Origin: Cedecea davisae DSM 4568
GTDB taxonomy: Bacteria; Pseudomonadota; Gammaproteobacteria; Enterobacterales; Enterobacteriaceae
NCBI RefSeq assembly: GCF_000412335.2
Contig: NZ_KE161030.1
Span: forward strand, 3,960,626 to 4,024,625
Direction of reading: 5' to 3'
Length of the DNA: 64,000 nt
Below are positions 50,382 to 60,918 of this stretch, piece after piece (within the stretch, counting starts at the first letter, position 1; each line of letters opens with the position of its first letter). A program made the translations under genes and the position numbers. The notes beneath the pieces were generated by a model. The model ran no database searches. It was given only the letters and a program-made list of their open reading frames with translations, and was not told the origin of the DNA.

Positions 50382-51208
50382 CAATAACCCTCGGAAGCCG
50401 TATCCGGGTTAAATTTGCAGCCCTGCAGGCGGCACACTTCGGTCGTCAGGCTCCCGTCCGGATAGAGATCCAGCCAGCGCCAGCCCGGTTCGATGGTATC
50501 GAGGGTAAAGTTAGCGCAGTGCGGCTTGAACTGGACGCAGGTAGAAGGCGTGGCCAGCATTCTGCGGCCGTTCCAGTCGAGATCCAGCTCCTGGTGAATA
50601 TGCCCGCAGAGCAGGGTTTTAACCTGCGGCCAGGCCTTAAGTGCGGCATCCAGCGCGGCGGCGTTACGCAGGCTGTGCTGATCGAGCCAGCTGCAGCCGG
50701 CCGGAAGCGGATGATGGTGAAGCAGAAGCAGCGTGTGGCGTTCCGGGGCAGCGGCAAGCTGGCGCTCCAGCCATTCCAGCTGATAATCACTCAGCTCTCC
50801 GTGCGGGACGCCAAAGACCTGACTGTCCAGCAGCAGAATTTGCCAGTGTTCGCCAATATGCACGCGTTTGGCAGGAGAAATACCCGCTTCCAGAAGCGCG
50901 CTGAACATGGCAGGTTGGAAATCGTGATTTCCTGGAAGCCAAACGCAGGGCGCAGAAAATCTGGAGATGCCCTCAGCAAAGTGCTGGTAGGCCTCCGCGC
51001 TATGATCCTGCGCTAAATCACCGGTTGCGACCACCAGGTCACAGGCATGCTGTTCGGCAAGAATGGCGGCAATCACCGCCTGGTAGCTTTTCCAGGTATT
51101 AATACCCAGCAGCGTTTCGTCTTTTCCGGCGAACAGATGAGTATCGGTTATTTGCAATATCCTGATCCGGCCCCCATCGGCCACAGGAAGGGTTAACAGG
51201 CTTTCCAA
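50381..51208 (-). CDS. cpdA: 3',5'-cyclic-AMP phosphodiesterase
   Basis: CpdA hydrolyses cAMP and so lowers CRP activity. The 275-residue metallophosphoesterase shows the metal motifs [28 protein letters not shown] and GHIHQELD in the right order. It is the third gene of the nudF-yqiB-cpdA-yqiA-parE operon and overlaps yqiA. Confidence 0.97.
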   Translation of the reverse strand: MESLLTLPVADGGRIRILQITDTHLFAGKDETLLGINTWKSYQAVIAAILAEQHACDLVVATGDLAQDHSAEAYQHFAEGISRFSAPCVWLPGNHDFQPAMFSALLEAGISPAKRVHIGEHWQILLLDSQVFGVPHGELSDYQLEWLERQLAAAPERHTLLLLHHHPLPAGCSWLDQHSLRNAAALDAALKAWPQVKTLLCGHIHQELDLDWNGRRMLATPSTCVQFKPHCANFTLDTIEPGWRWLDLYPDGSLTTEVCRLQGCKFNPDTASEGY

Positions 51209-51292
51209 ATGGTGTCCTTAGGTTTCACGCACACTTACATACCATCCATTATTCAGGGCGTTGTGCCGTTAGCCGTCTTACTCCCCAAAAAA

Positions 51293-51718
51293 CTAGGTAT
51301 AAACCGGAACCGCCATTGCTCCATGCGCTAAACAGTAGCGCAGCCAATCAGCAAGAAACTGGTTAATTTGATGCTTTTCGTCGCGTTGATGCAACTTTTT
51401 ATTCGGATAATCATAGCGTGCTTTGAAGCGAAAGATCTGCTGGCTTGAACACACTTCCGCCACCATCGCATCATGATACAACCTGACCGACATAGACGGC
51501 AGGCTCCAGTAGCTAACGCTTGGGTGCGTTTGCTCAATTTCCACAAGCGTAGTGTAACGAGTTGATTCTGATATAGTTAAGCGATATCTGGCGCTATTAA
51601 CCTGATACGTTACCGTCTCGCCCGCTGCGTCATTTTGCGGCAGTAAGCGGCGCAGTTGTGCGAAGTTGGTTTCGCACAAACGCATCATTTCAGGGAAGTC
51701 AGGGGTATAGCGCTTCAT
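51293..51718 (-). CDS. yqiB: DUF1249 family protein YqiB
   Basis: The 141-residue cytoplasmic protein matches E. coli YqiB from [16 protein letters not shown] to the end ([16 protein letters not shown]). Its function is unknown. The start at 51718 lies 2 bp after the nudF stop; a longer frame would overlap nudF. It is always found in this operon. Confidence 0.94.
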   Translation of the reverse strand: MKRYTPDFPEMMRLCETNFAQLRRLLPQNDAAGETVTYQVNSARYRLTISESTRYTTLVEIEQTHPSVSYWSLPSMSVRLYHDAMVAEVCSSQQIFRFKARYDYPNKKLHQRDEKHQINQFLADWLRYCLAHGAMAVPVYT

Positions 51719-51720
51719 AA

Positions 51721-52353
51721 TCAGTGATTCCACTCTTTTCTTAATTGCTCATAATGCAGTTGCAGCCATTGCAAAGCGATGACCGACGCTGCGTTGTCGA
51801 TGCTCCCCTCTTCTACACACTGGTAGGCCTGCTCCCGGCTTACCACATGAACACGAATATCTTCGTTTTCTTCCGCCAGGCCGTGAATGCCTTCGGCCAG
51901 GCTGGCGTCCACTTCACCAACTAAAATAGACAGTCTTTCACTGGTGCCGCCGGGGCTTGCTAAATAACTCAGCACCGGCTTTGTGCGGCCAACAACCAGG
52001 CCTGCTTCCTCTACTGCCTCGCGGCGCGCGACATCTTCAACGCTTTCGCCTTCTTCAATCATTCCGGCTATCATTTCCAGCAGCCACGGGCTTTCACTGG
52101 AGTCATAAGCGGCAATGCGAATCTGCTCAACCAGCACCACTTCATCACGCACAGGGTCATAGGGTAGCAGCACCGCCGCGTGCCCGCGCTCAAAAATTTC
52201 TCGCTTAACTTCCCCGCTCATTTCGCCGTTAAACAGGCGATGACGAAAACGATAAAGATCGAGCGAAAAAAAACCGCGATAAAGCGTTTCCCGTGCAATA
52301 ATTTCTACATCCTTTTTGGCGAAAGTCACTGTCGGCTTTACTGACTTATTCAT
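51721..52353 (-). CDS. nudF: ADP-ribose pyrophosphatase NudF
   Basis: NudF cleaves ADP-ribose to AMP and ribose-5-phosphate. The 210 residues hold a full Nudix box, Gx5Ex7REUxEExGU, in [23 protein letters not shown] (given here as its pattern positions, about 95-117). The ATG at 52353 follows AGGA and gives the family N-terminus. It is the first gene of the five-gene operon and divergent from tolC. Confidence 0.96.
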   Translation of the reverse strand: MNKSVKPTVTFAKKDVEIIARETLYRGFFSLDLYRFRHRLFNGEMSGEVKREIFERGHAAVLLPYDPVRDEVVLVEQIRIAAYDSSESPWLLEMIAGMIEEGESVEDVARREAVEEAGLVVGRTKPVLSYLASPGGTSERLSILVGEVDASLAEGIHGLAEENEDIRVHVVSREQAYQCVEEGSIDNAASVIALQWLQLHYEQLRKEWNH

Positions 52354-52454
52354 AGATGATGTCCTGATGGCAAATGGGCGCTGGCCGGGCGATTTCAACC
52401 CCGCACGACTGCCCTTTCAATTTTGATGTGGTAGATTGGTGAAAATTAAGGTAG

Positions 52455-52473
52455 ATGGCACTTTACGCCAACC
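52455..52473 (+). promoter_or_regulatory. MarA/SoxS/Rob box upstream of tolC
   Basis: ATGGCACTTTACGCCAACC fits 18 of 19 positions of the marbox AYnGCACnnWnnRYYAAAY. It lies about 92-110 bp before the tolC start. tolC is an established member of the Mar/Sox/Rob regulon, so a stress-inducible promoter is likely here. Confidence 0.75.
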
Positions 52474-52564
52474 TGCCCGGCTGGCGGAATCTGTAGAATC
52501 GGCAATCATTTTCGACTCCTGTCGGCGTTAACAAAATAATTCTGCTTCACAACAAGGAATGCAA

Positions 52565-54046
52565 ATGAAGAAACTGCTCCCCATTCTTATCGGTCTGAGC
52601 CTAACGGGTTTCAGCGCCATGAGCCAGGCAGAAAACCTGTTGCAGGTTTACCAACAGGCCCGCACCAGCAACCCGGACCTGCGTAAATCCGCCGCTGACC
52701 GTGACGCCGCATTCGAAAAAATCAATGAAACACGCGGTCCATTATTACCACAGCTTGGTCTGGGTGCAGACTATGGCTACGGCAGCGGTTACCGCGATTC
52801 AAACGGCGTTAACTCCAATGCTACCAGCGCGACTCTGCAACTGACGCAAACCATTTTCGATATGTCGAAATGGCGTGCGCTGACTTTGCAGGAAAAAAGC
52901 GCTGGCATTCAGGACGTCAGCTTCCAGACCGATCAGCAGGCGCTTATCCTGAGTACCGCCACCGCCTACTTTAATGTTCTGAGCGCTATCGATGCACTGT
53001 CTTATACCGAAGCTCAGAAACAGGCGATTTACCGCCAGCTTGATCAAACCACCCAGCGCTTTAACGTTGGCCTGGTTGCCATTACCGACGTGCAGAACGC
53101 CCGTGCGCAGTACGATAACGTGCTCGCCAACGAAGTGACGGCGCGTAACAACCTGGACAACGCCGTTGAATCTCTGCGTCAGGTTACCGGCAACGACTAC
53201 CTTAGCCTTGCCTCTCTGAACGTAGACGGTTTCAAAACCAGCAAGCCGGATGCGGTAAATAACCTGCTGAAAGAAGCAGAGAAGCGCAACCTCAGCCTGC
53301 TGCAGGCTCGCCTGAGCCAGGATCTGGCACGCGAGCAGATTCGCCTGGCGGAAGATGGCCACCTGCCGACGCTGAACCTGACCGCATCTACCGGCGTGTC
53401 TAATACCAGCTATAACGGCTCTAAAACCAGCGACCAGACCCGTTATGGCAACAGCTATGACGGTCAGAACAAAGTAGGCCTGAGCTTCTCCCTGCCGCTG
53501 TATCAGGGCGGCCAGGTTAACTCTAAGGTGAAACAGGCGCAGTACAACTTTGTTGGCGCCAGCGAGCAGCTTGAAAGCGCGCACCGCAGCGTGGTGCAGA
53601 CCGTTCGCTCTTCCTTCAATAACGTGAACGCGTCCATCAGCACCATTAACGCCTACAAACAGGCCGTGGTTTCTGCCCAAAGCTCTCTGGACGCGATGGA
53701 AGCGGGTTACTCGGTGGGTACACGTACTATCGTGGACGTGCTGGATGCAACCACCACGCTGTACAACGCGAAGCAGCAGCTTTCCAGCGCACGTTACAAC
53801 TACCTGATTAACCAGTTGAACATTAAATCCGCTCTCGGCACGCTGAACGAGCAGGATCTGGTGGCTCTGAACGGAGCACTCGGCAAACCAGTTTCAACTA
53901 CCGCCGAAAGCGTTGCTCCACAAACCCCGGATCAGGATGCTCGCGCTGACGGTTACTCTGCGACAACCGCAGCGTCAAGCAAAGCTCCGCGCGCAACACC
54001 GGCGGCGGCAACCAGCGGTAAAAAAGCGAACCCATTCGCTAATTAA
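52565..54046 (+). CDS. tolC: Outer membrane channel TolC
   Basis: TolC is the trimeric outer-membrane exit duct of AcrAB and type I secretion systems. The 493-residue precursor has a signal peptide (MKKLLPILIGLSLTGFSAMSQA, cut before ENLL). Two internally repeated OEP domains follow, as in AEIRLAED and VGTRTIVDVLDATT in the second half. The tail is low-complexity and Ala/Thr-rich. The ATG at 52565 has AAGGA upstream. It is likely regulated by the marbox above. Confidence 0.98.
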   Translation: MKKLLPILIGLSLTGFSAMSQAENLLQVYQQARTSNPDLRKSAADRDAAFEKINETRGPLLPQLGLGADYGYGSGYRDSNGVNSNATSATLQLTQTIFDMSKWRALTLQEKSAGIQDVSFQTDQQALILSTATAYFNVLSAIDALSYTEAQKQAIYRQLDQTTQRFNVGLVAITDVQNARAQYDNVLANEVTARNNLDNAVESLRQVTGNDYLSLASLNVDGFKTSKPDAVNNLLKEAEKRNLSLLQARLSQDLAREQIRLAEDGHLPTLNLTASTGVSNTSYNGSKTSDQTRYGNSYDGQNKVGLSFSLPLYQGGQVNSKVKQAQYNFVGASEQLESAHRSVVQTVRSSFNNVNASISTINAYKQAVVSAQSSLDAMEAGYSVGTRTIVDVLDATTTLYNAKQQLSSARYNYLINQLNIKSALGTLNEQDLVALNGALGKPVSTTAESVAPQTPDQDARADGYSATTAASSKAPRATPAAATSGKKANPFAN

Positions 54047-54062
54047 TCGTCGGAATGTCGAC

Positions 54063-54093
54063 AAAAGGGGCGTCTAATCACGCCCCTTTTTTT
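54063..54093 (+). terminator. Terminator of tolC
   Basis: An 11-bp GC-rich stem (AAAAGGGGCGT with ACGCCCCTTTT) with a six-base loop and a long T-run lies 17 bp after tolC. It would end most tolC transcripts before ygiB. Confidence 0.9.
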
Positions 54094-54215
54094 CTGCCTT
54101 CGCTCTGAACGTAAGGCAACGTAAAGATTCCCTGCCAACAGGCCTTGATCGCTTCAATTTCGACCATTCATCCCCTATCCTTAGCACCAAACCTACTGGG
54201 CTCAGGACTAAGTCA

Positions 54216-54890
54216 ATGAAACGGACAAAAAATATAAATCATTCATCGTTCCGCAAAAGCTGGAACGCACGCCATTTAACGCCGGTAGCCCTGGCCGTTA
54301 CCGCCGTCTTTATGCTGGCTGGTTGTGAACAGAGCGACGAAACCGTCTCTATGTATCAAAACGCCGACGACTGCTCTCAGGCAAACCCGGGCAAGAGCGC
54401 GGAATGCACCACCGCCTATACCAACGCCCTGAAGGAAGCCGAGCGCACCGCGCCGAAGTATGCTTCCCGCCAGGAATGTATCGCCGAGTTTGGTGAAGGG
54501 CAGTGCCAGCCAGCTCCGGCTCAGGCAAGCCTTGCCGGTGAAAACCAGGCTCAGGCCCAGCCTCAGCAAAGCGGCAGCTTCTGGATGCCGCTGATGGCAG
54601 GCTACATGATGGGACGCCTGATGGGCGGCGGCGCAGGCTTTGCTCAACAGCCGCTGTTCACCTCGAAAAACCCGGCCAGCCCGGCCTACGGCAAATATGC
54701 CGATGCCAGCGGTAAGAGTTACGGCGCAGCAACGCCGGGGCGCACCGCCAGCGTACCAAAAACCGCAATGGCCCCTAAGCCAGCGACAACCTCCACCGTA
54801 ACGCGCGGCGGCTTTGGTGAGTCGGTTGCTAAGCAGTCCACCATGCAGCGCAGCAGCGCTTCCGGCACCAGCCGCTCGATGGGCGGCTGA
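54216..54890 (+). CDS. ygiB: DUF1190 family protein YgiB (lipoprotein-like)
   Basis: The 224-residue protein is the YgiB family member that follows tolC. It has a long basic N-terminus, a hydrophobic stretch ([17 protein letters not shown]) ending in a lipobox-like LAGC, and a Cys-containing acidic middle. The Gly/Met-rich segment ([16 protein letters not shown]) comes before the low-complexity tail. The function is unknown; a cell-envelope location is likely. It precedes ygiC by 5 bp. Confidence 0.93.
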   Translation: MKRTKNINHSSFRKSWNARHLTPVALAVTAVFMLAGCEQSDETVSMYQNADDCSQANPGKSAECTTAYTNALKEAERTAPKYASRQECIAEFGEGQCQPAPAQASLAGENQAQAQPQQSGSFWMPLMAGYMMGRLMGGGAGFAQQPLFTSKNPASPAYGKYADASGKSYGAATPGRTASVPKTAMAPKPATTSTVTRGGFGESVAKQSTMQRSSASGTSRSMGG

Positions 54891-54895
54891 TAGAC

Positions 54896-56056
54896 ATGGA
54901 AAGAGTCTCTATTGTCGAGCGCCCGGACTGGCGCGAAAAAGCGAACGAATATGGCTTTAATTTCCACACCATGTACGGCGAGCCTTACTGGTGCGAAGAC
55001 GCTTATTACAAGCTCACGCTCGCTCAGGTTGAGCGTCTGGAAGAGGTGACCGCCGAGCTGCATCAAATGTGCCTCAAGGTGGTGGATAAAGTTGTCGCCA
55101 GCGACGAGTTAATGGCCCGCTTCCGTATTCCAAAACACACCTGGGAGTTCGTGCGCCAGTCGTGGCGTACTCAGCAACCTTCGCTCTACTCACGTCTTGA
55201 CCTGGCCTGGGACGGCGTTGGTGAGCCTAAGCTGCTGGAAAATAACGCCGACACGCCTACCTCGCTGTACGAAGCGGCCTTCTTCCAGTGGATCTGGCTG
55301 GAAGATCAGGTTGCGGCCGGTAAGCTTCCTGAAGGGGCAGACCAGTTCAACAGCCTGCAGGAACAGCTGATCGAGCGCTTTGCCGAGCTCAAGCAGCAGC
55401 ACGGTTTTAATCTTCTGCATTTTGCCTGCTGCCAGGACACGGTAGAAGATCGCAGCACCGTGCAGTATTTACAGGATTGCGCGGCCGAGGCGGAAGTTGC
55501 CAGCGAATTCCTTTATATGGAAGAGATCGGCCTTGGCGAAAAAGGCCAGTTCACCGATCTTCAGGATCAGGTTATCAGTAACCTGTTCAAACTCTACCCG
55601 TGGGAATTCATGCTGCGCGAAATGTTCTCCACCAAGCTGGAAGACGCTGGCGTACGCTGGCTGGAGCCCGCGTGGAAAAGCATTATTTCCAATAAAGCAC
55701 TGCTGCCGATGCTGTGGGAAATGTTCCCGAACCATCCGAATCTGCTGGCGGCTTATTTTGCCGAAGATAATCACCCGGAGATGGAAAAATACGTGGTGAA
55801 ACCTATCTTCTCGCGCGAAGGTGCCAACGTGAAGATAATCGAGAACGGCCAGGAGATAGCGCGCGTTGACGGGCCGTACGGCGAAGAAGGCATGATAGTG
55901 CAGGAGTTCTATCAGCTACCAAAATTTGGCGACAGCTACACGCTTATCGGCAGCTGGCTAATCAACGGTAGTCCAGCCGGGATTGGCATCCGCGAAGATC
56001 GCGAGTTAATCACCCAGGATCTTTCTCGCTTTTACCCGCATATTTTCGTCGAATAA
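54896..56056 (+). CDS. ygiC: ATP-grasp, glutathionylspermidine synthase-like protein YgiC
   Basis: The 386-residue protein is homologous to the synthetase domain of Gss. It shows ATP-grasp signatures [25 protein letters not shown] (in part) and [18 protein letters not shown]. coli YgiC does not replace Gss, and a peptide-spermidine ligase role has been discussed but not settled. It is the last gene of the tolC-ygiB-ygiC group and is followed by a strong terminator. Confidence 0.94.
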   Translation: MERVSIVERPDWREKANEYGFNFHTMYGEPYWCEDAYYKLTLAQVERLEEVTAELHQMCLKVVDKVVASDELMARFRIPKHTWEFVRQSWRTQQPSLYSRLDLAWDGVGEPKLLENNADTPTSLYEAAFFQWIWLEDQVAAGKLPEGADQFNSLQEQLIERFAELKQQHGFNLLHFACCQDTVEDRSTVQYLQDCAAEAEVASEFLYMEEIGLGEKGQFTDLQDQVISNLFKLYPWEFMLREMFSTKLEDAGVRWLEPAWKSIISNKALLPMLWEMFPNHPNLLAAYFAEDNHPEMEKYVVKPIFSREGANVKIIENGQEIARVDGPYGEEGMIVQEFYQLPKFGDSYTLIGSWLINGSPAGIGIREDRELITQDLSRFYPHIFVE

Positions 56057-56071
56057 CCGGCGATAAACGTT

Positions 56072-56099
56072 AAAAAGGCGCGAATTACGCGCCTTTTTT
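56072..56099. terminator. Bidirectional terminator between ygiC and ygiD
   Basis: An 11-bp stem (AAAAAGGCGCG with CGCGCCTTTTT) with a five-base loop and flanking A- and T-runs ends both convergent genes. Confidence 0.9.
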
Positions 56100-56104
56100 A
56101 TTAC

Positions 56105-56893
56105 TTAGCCGACCTGCACCGAAAGCATACTTAACGATCCCATTTCAATACCATCCACCGGAATACTCACCGGTTCTTTGCCGTCCCACGCGCCGAGCAC
56201 ATAAAGCAGCGGCAGGAAGTGCTCCGCCGTAGGGTTCGACAGCGAGCCACCTTCATGCTCAAGATAATTGACCAGCGGATGTTGCCCGGCAGGCCCCTGC
56301 CAGGTCAGATTATCCTTCACATATTGATTAAACGACTCCGCCCACGGGTAAGGAGTGTTTTCCCCATGCCAGCGCGCGGTCCGCAGGTTGTGCACCACAT
56401 TGCCGCTCGCCACCAGCATAATGCCCTGGTCACGCAGCGCGGCCAGTTTGCGGCCAGTTTCAAAGTGCCATGCCGCAGGTTTTGTGCTGTCGATACTCAG
56501 TTGCACCATTGGAATATCCGCCTCCGGGTACATTTTTATCAGCACGCCCCAGGAGCCGTGGTCAAATCCCCAGGCTTCTTTATCCAGCGCAACCGGCGTT
56601 GGGGCCAGCAGCTCACGAAGCTGCTCTGCCAGCTCCGGCGAGCCGGGTGCCGGATAATGTGTGTCATACAGCGCCTGCGGGAAACCGCCGAAATCATGGA
56701 TAGTCTTCGGCGTTTCCATCGCCGTGACGCCCGTTCCGCGGGTAAACCAGTGAGCCGACACCACCACAATCGCTTTAGGCCGCGGCAGCGTTGCGCCTAA
56801 GTGCGCCCAGGCTCTGGTATAGCGGTTATCTTCCAGCACGTTCATCGGGCTACCGTGACCAAGGAACAGCGCGGGCATACGTTGGGTTGTCAT
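56105..56893 (-). CDS. ygiD: 4,5-DOPA extradiol dioxygenase YgiD
   Basis: The 262 residues belong to the class III extradiol dioxygenase/LigB family. Metal-site histidines occur in LFLGHGSPMNV, VVSAHWFTRGTG, DHGSWG and NVVHNLR. E. coli YgiD cleaves DOPA in vitro; the natural substrate is unknown. The gene stands alone, convergent with ygiC. Confidence 0.93.
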   Translation of the reverse strand: MTTQRMPALFLGHGSPMNVLEDNRYTRAWAHLGATLPRPKAIVVVSAHWFTRGTGVTAMETPKTIHDFGGFPQALYDTHYPAPGSPELAEQLRELLAPTPVALDKEAWGFDHGSWGVLIKMYPEADIPMVQLSIDSTKPAAWHFETGRKLAALRDQGIMLVASGNVVHNLRTARWHGENTPYPWAESFNQYVKDNLTWQGPAGQHPLVNYLEHEGGSLSNPTAEHFLPLLYVLGAWDGKEPVSIPVDGIEMGSLSMLSVQVG

Positions 56894-57039
56894 GATGGTG
56901 TCCTTAAAAGAGATTTAATGAACACAGATTACGCCCAATTTTTAGCGGAAGAACTCAGATAAGTATGATGAAGATCATCAGAAATTTTGAACAGGGGAAA
57001 AGCGCGGTAACGAGGGAAAAACGAAGCAGGAAAGCAGAA

Positions 57040-57060
57040 GCCCGACCGTGCCGATCGGGC
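57040..57060 (-). terminator. Weak hairpin after ribB
   Basis: GCCCGA and TCGGGC form a six-base stem 9 bp beyond the ribB stop. A pyrimidine-rich tail (TTCTGCTTT) follows on the ribB strand. It is a plausible but weak terminator. Confidence 0.4.
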
Positions 57061-57068
57061 CTGATTTT

Positions 57069-57722
57069 TTAGCTGGCTTTGCGTGCCTGAGCCTGGCGAT
57101 ATTCCACCAGATCTTCAATGGTCACAACGGCCATATTGTGTTTACGGGCGAACTCGATGCACTCCGGCGCACGCGCCATGGTGCCGTCGTCGTTGGTCAA
57201 TTCACACAGCACGCCGGCTGGTTTGAAACCGGCCAGAGAAACCAGATCGATGGTTGCTTCGGTGTGGCCGCCGCGGGTCAACACGCCACCCGGCTGCGCG
57301 CGCAGCGGGAATACGTGCCCAGGACGGTGCAGATCGCTCGGCTTCGCGCCGTCGGCAATTGCCGCGCGCACGGTAGTCAGACGGTCGGCAGCGGAAACGC
57401 CGGTGGTTACGCCATGCGCGGCTTCAATGGTCACGGTAAAACCGGTGCCAAAGGCGCTGGTGTTGTTTTCGACCATCATTGGCAGGTCGAGCTGTTTACG
57501 GCGTTCGTCGGTCAGGCACAGGCAAACGATCCCGCTGCCGTGGCGAATGGTCAGCGCCATTTGCTCAACGGTCATGGTTTCGGCCGGGAAGATCATGTCG
57601 CCTTCGTTCTCGCGATTTTCGTCGTCGAGAACCATTGCCCCACGGCCTTCACGAAGCGCATTAAGAGCATGCTCTACGCGCTCTGTCGGGGTGCCAAATG
57701 CAGAAAGTAGCGTCTGATTCAT
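57069..57722 (-). CDS. ribB: 3,4-dihydroxy-2-butanone-4-phosphate synthase
   Basis: RibB makes the four-carbon unit of riboflavin from ribulose-5-phosphate. The 217 residues equal E. coli RibB. The acidic metal site is in [11 protein letters not shown], and the family loops [20 protein letters not shown] ([14 protein letters not shown]) and [12 protein letters not shown] are present. It stands alone in the genome context and is preceded by an FMN riboswitch in its 5' leader. Confidence 0.97.
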   Translation of the reverse strand: MNQTLLSAFGTPTERVEHALNALREGRGAMVLDDENRENEGDMIFPAETMTVEQMALTIRHGSGIVCLCLTDERRKQLDLPMMVENNTSAFGTGFTVTIEAAHGVTTGVSAADRLTTVRAAIADGAKPSDLHRPGHVFPLRAQPGGVLTRGGHTEATIDLVSLAGFKPAGVLCELTNDDGTMARAPECIEFARKHNMAVVTIEDLVEYRQAQARKAS

Positions 57723-57822
57723 GGTAATAAAAACCTCATTAAAATTATGGTTACCAGAATCAGGGCAGTCTTAGGAGCTAAAAAAATAACGCGGGCAGGC
57801 CTCAGCCTGACTTGATCGTTAC

Positions 57823-57963
57823 TCTCTCCCATCCGGACTTTAACCGTCGGCCCCGGAATTACACCGGATCTGCTGACCTTCAGGCAGAGCCTGAAGCGCT
57901 CGCGGGCTTTCAGCGTAAGCTGATTTACCGCCGGTGGGGAGTTTCGCCCCGCCCTGAGAATAA
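57823..57963 (-). ncRNA. FMN riboswitch in the ribB leader
   Basis: On the ribB strand the leader begins TTATTCTCAGGGCGGGG and runs through CGAAACTCCCCACCGGCGGTA to CCGGATGGGAGAGA. These are the conserved elements of the RFN element: the closing P1 stem pairs CTCAGGGCGGG with CCGGATGGGAG-side sequence, and the hairpins (CCCGCGAGCGC, CAGGCTCTGCCTG) are present between them. It lies 100 bp upstream of ribB, where FMN binding represses ribB, as in E. coli (also known as sroG). Confidence 0.95.
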
Positions 57964-58088
57964 GCAGGTTCACTATAGCGCTAATCATTTTTGTCGGCAA
58001 CGATTACGCAGGCAACATTTCCGGTTTATCGCCTGTCAATCAGGCATTACAATTAGGCTAATTACTCCCCCAGATAATGGAAGCCACT

Positions 58089-58349
58089 ATGATTGACCCG
58101 AAAAAAATTGAACAAATTGCCCGCCAGGTTCATGAGTCTATGCCGAAAGGGATCCGTGAGTTCGGGGACGACGTGGAGAAGAAGGTTCGCCAGGTATTGC
58201 AGTCTCAGCTTACCCGCCTGGACCTGGTCAGCCGTGAAGAGTTTGACGTGCAGACTCAGGTACTGCTGCGCACCCGCGAAAAACTGGCTCTGCTGGAGCA
58301 GCGTCTGAGCGAACTTGAAAACCGCGAAGCGCCAAAAGCCGCAGAATAA
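58089..58349 (+). CDS. ubiK: Ubiquinone biosynthesis accessory factor UbiK
   Basis: The 86-residue protein (formerly YqiC) starts [20 protein letters not shown] and has a C-terminal coiled coil ([19 protein letters not shown]). UbiK binds UbiJ and is needed for efficient aerobic ubiquinone synthesis in Salmonella and E. coli. I use the ATG at 58089; four codons of further open frame precede it. It is divergent from ribB. Confidence 0.95.
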   Translation: MIDPKKIEQIARQVHESMPKGIREFGDDVEKKVRQVLQSQLTRLDLVSREEFDVQTQVLLRTREKLALLEQRLSELENREAPKAAE

Positions 58350-58384
58350 TTATCGAGCGCTGAATTTCCCGTAAGAGACAAAAG

Positions 58385-58421
58385 AAAAAGCCGCAGCGAT
58401 TTGCACCGCCGCGGCTTTTTT
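58385..58421. terminator. Bidirectional terminator between ubiK and the chemoreceptor gene
   Basis: AAAAAGCCGC and GCGGCTTTTT form a stem with a longer internal loop, and T-runs flank it on both strands. It sits between convergent ubiK and the MCP gene. Confidence 0.85.
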
Positions 58422-58433
58422 AGCTTAAGGGAA

Positions 58434-60101
58434 TTAGAACGTTTCCCAGTTATCGTCAGACGCAGCGGCAACCGCTTTACGCGGTGCGGCCGTCGCACCG
58501 GCCAGCTTCGGCGCAGAAGCTTCCTGTGCTTTAGCTTTACGCTCCTGGGAGATGCGGAACACGGAGACGGACTGCGTCAGGCGGCTGGCCTGCTCTTCCA
58601 GCGCAGCGGCAGCGGCGGCGGACTCTTCCACCAGCGCGGCGTTTTGCTGAGTCACGCGATCCATCTCGGCAACGGCAAGCCCAACCTGGTCGATACCGCG
58701 GCTTTGCTCATCGGATGCGGAAGCAATTTCACCCATGATATCGGTCACGCGGGTGACCGCATTAACGATTTCACCCATCGTTTCCCCGGCGCTTTCAACC
58801 AGGGTTGAACCGGTATCCACTTTGCTGACCGAGTCTTCAATCAGGGTCTTAATCTCTTTAGCGGCCTGGGCGCTGCGCTGCGCCAGATTACGAACCTCAC
58901 CGGCGACAACCGCAAAACCACGCCCCTGCTCACCGGCACGGGCCGCTTCAACGGCGGCGTTCAGCGCCAGAATATTGGTCTGGAAAGCAATGCCGTCAAT
59001 CACGCTGATAATGTCGGCGATTTTCTGAGAACTCCCGGCAATTTCGCTCATGGTGTGAACCACGTTATCAACGACCTTGCCGCCGCGCTGTGCGGTTTCA
59101 GAAGCGCTAAGCGCCAGCTGGCTTGCCTGACGAGCATTTTCAGCATTCTGCTTAACCGTTGCGGTCAGCTGTTCCATGCTGGCAGCGGTTTCTTCCAGAG
59201 AAGCCGCCTGCTGCTCGGTACGAGAAGAAAGATCGTTGTTACCAATAGAGATCTCGCTGGCACCGCTATATATAGCGTTTGCCCCGTTACGCACTTCACC
59301 GACGGTTATCACCAGCTCGTTCTGCATGTGGCGCAGGTTGTCGGCCAACTGGCCCATTTCATTGGTGCCTTCGACGTCGATTTTGCTAACCAGATCGCCG
59401 CCGGCAATATGGCGAATGCTCGCAATCAGGCTATTCAGCGGAGAGATAAGCGTGGTTCGGATCCCCTGCCAGACGACAATAATCACCAGCAGTACCACAA
59501 TCAGCACGCCAATCAATATCCAGATAGCCATGCTGTAAGAACTGTTGCTGCTGTCCACCGCTTCTTGATAGAGATGGTCATTTTGCTGGAGATAATTTAC
59601 GTACTGCTTCTCAAAACCGTCCTGATAGCTTTGGGTCGGCTGATCGAAGAATTGGTTAATTTTCCCGGCGCCGAGCAGTTGAATCAGCTCCGCCAGCGCG
59701 CCGTGATAAATATCGTAATTACGTTTAATTTCCTGAGCGGCAGCATCGTTCTGACGCGGATCGCGCGGCAACGCTTCATAAGCGGCCCACTCGACTTCAG
59801 CCTGCTTGAGCGAAGTGCTGGCGATACCCATCAGCTCTTCTACGGTAGCGCCGCTGCCAATTTTGCTGGCATCCATCATATAGCGGATCCCGGCGCGGTT
59901 CAGGGTATTACGGGTTTGCAGCAGGGCAACCCAGCTGCCGTTCAGCGTTGACTGCTGCTGCCGGATAGTTTGTAAAACGGTGAAATTTTCTTTGTCCTGC
60001 TTCAGCGCGTTAAAGAACAACCCGCCGGAAGCTATTTGTAGAATGCCAAACAGCCCCAGGACTACCAGTAAGCTTGTGACGATCTTGATTCGATTTAACA
60101 T
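58434..60101 (-). CDS. Methyl-accepting chemotaxis protein (Tsr/Tar type)
   Basis: The 555-residue receptor has an N-terminal membrane helix (about 8-28), a periplasmic four-helix ligand domain (about 30-190), a second helix (about 191-213) and HAMP (about 214-267). A long cytoplasmic coiled coil follows, with the conserved tip [24 protein letters not shown] (given in part). It ends in the CheR/CheB-tether pentapeptide NWETF. That makes it a high-abundance-type Enterobacteriaceae chemoreceptor. The ligand cannot be told from sequence. Its promoter is a near-perfect sigma-28 site at 60133-60159, so it is a class 3 flagellar-regulon gene. Confidence 0.95.
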   Translation of the reverse strand: MLNRIKIVTSLLVVLGLFGILQIASGGLFFNALKQDKENFTVLQTIRQQQSTLNGSWVALLQTRNTLNRAGIRYMMDASKIGSGATVEELMGIASTSLKQAEVEWAAYEALPRDPRQNDAAAQEIKRNYDIYHGALAELIQLLGAGKINQFFDQPTQSYQDGFEKQYVNYLQQNDHLYQEAVDSSNSSYSMAIWILIGVLIVVLLVIIVVWQGIRTTLISPLNSLIASIRHIAGGDLVSKIDVEGTNEMGQLADNLRHMQNELVITVGEVRNGANAIYSGASEISIGNNDLSSRTEQQAASLEETAASMEQLTATVKQNAENARQASQLALSASETAQRGGKVVDNVVHTMSEIAGSSQKIADIISVIDGIAFQTNILALNAAVEAARAGEQGRGFAVVAGEVRNLAQRSAQAAKEIKTLIEDSVSKVDTGSTLVESAGETMGEIVNAVTRVTDIMGEIASASDEQSRGIDQVGLAVAEMDRVTQQNAALVEESAAAAAALEEQASRLTQSVSVFRISQERKAKAQEASAPKLAGATAAPRKAVAAASDDNWETF

Positions 60102-60132
60102 TGCTTCTCATTCCCTGTAAGACAAGTCTTAA

Positions 60133-60159
60133 TCATCGGCGCAACAGCAGAAAACTTTA
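60133..60159 (-). promoter_or_regulatory. Sigma-28 (FliA) promoter of the chemoreceptor gene
   Basis: Read on the receptor strand: TAAAGTTT, an 11-bp spacer, then GCCGATGA. The -35 is exact and the spacing is right; the -10 differs from GCCGATAA by one base. The -10 box ends 31 bp before the receptor start codon. Confidence 0.9.
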
Positions 60160-60315
60160 CCTAAAGCGTTTCTTTGCCGTTTTTTCTGCTACCCCCAGGA
60201 AATGACCTGGCAATAATTCATCCTCCACGGCTGCGGGGTTAAGTCGTAACACATTCATAACCTGAGTTTTTTTCACTATGATTTTTAGACGACCCACCCC
60301 GTCCGGAGGAAAGAC

Positions 60316-60918
60316 ATGCTTACCGTTGCCATCAGTGAACGAAACAGCCATTTTGCGCATGGCATCAAAATTATTATTGAGCAACTCTGTCGCCAGTTTA
60401 GCGAAACTTATCATTTCTTACCGTTAGCGGATCAGGACGTTGCCGACCTGGTCTTTGTCGCACTCGATGATAATTGGCAGACGGCAAACTGCTACAAAAT
60501 CCCGCAAACCACGCGCCAGCAGCGGGTTATTCTTATTTGCCGCAAGCGGGATCAGGAAAAACTGATGTTTCGTCCCTGTCTGTACATGCTGCCGTCTATT
60601 TACCGCGAGGATGAAGTCGATGACGTCCGGCTTAAGCTTGCGCCATGGGTCGATCCCGAGCGGCGTAAGAAAAATGCATTACCGGTACCAGCGGCGATTT
60701 GCCACTACTGCGCCACCCGTCATTTCAACATGCAGGAACGTGAATTACTGAAGTTAATGGCCTGCGGATACACCCTCAAAGATGCAGCATTTATTATGCA
60801 TATTGATGAAAACACCGCTCGGGATAAACGACTATCAATTATGAAAAAACTTAATATCAAGAATCAATTTAAGCTAATGAATTATATAAAACTTAATTTG
60901 CCGTTTCTGCTCGACTGA
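60316..60918 (+). CDS. LuxR-type helix-turn-helix regulator
   Basis: The 200 residues end in a LuxR-type helix-turn-helix (about 135-195, FNMQERELLKLMACGYTLKDAAFIMHIDENTARDKR, seen in part). The first 110 residues look like a receiver fold without a clear phosphorylation site (VAISERNSHFAHGIKIII, then ADLVFVALDD). CHYC before the DNA-binding domain has two cysteines. A good ribosome binding site (GGAGG) precedes the ATG. It is divergent from the chemoreceptor gene and upstream of an EAL-domain gene; it resembles fimbrial regulators such as MrkI in layout. The target is unknown. Confidence 0.75.
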   Translation: MLTVAISERNSHFAHGIKIIIEQLCRQFSETYHFLPLADQDVADLVFVALDDNWQTANCYKIPQTTRQQRVILICRKRDQEKLMFRPCLYMLPSIYREDEVDDVRLKLAPWVDPERRKKNALPVPAAICHYCATRHFNMQERELLKLMACGYTLKDAAFIMHIDENTARDKRLSIMKKLNIKNQFKLMNYIKLNLPFLLD

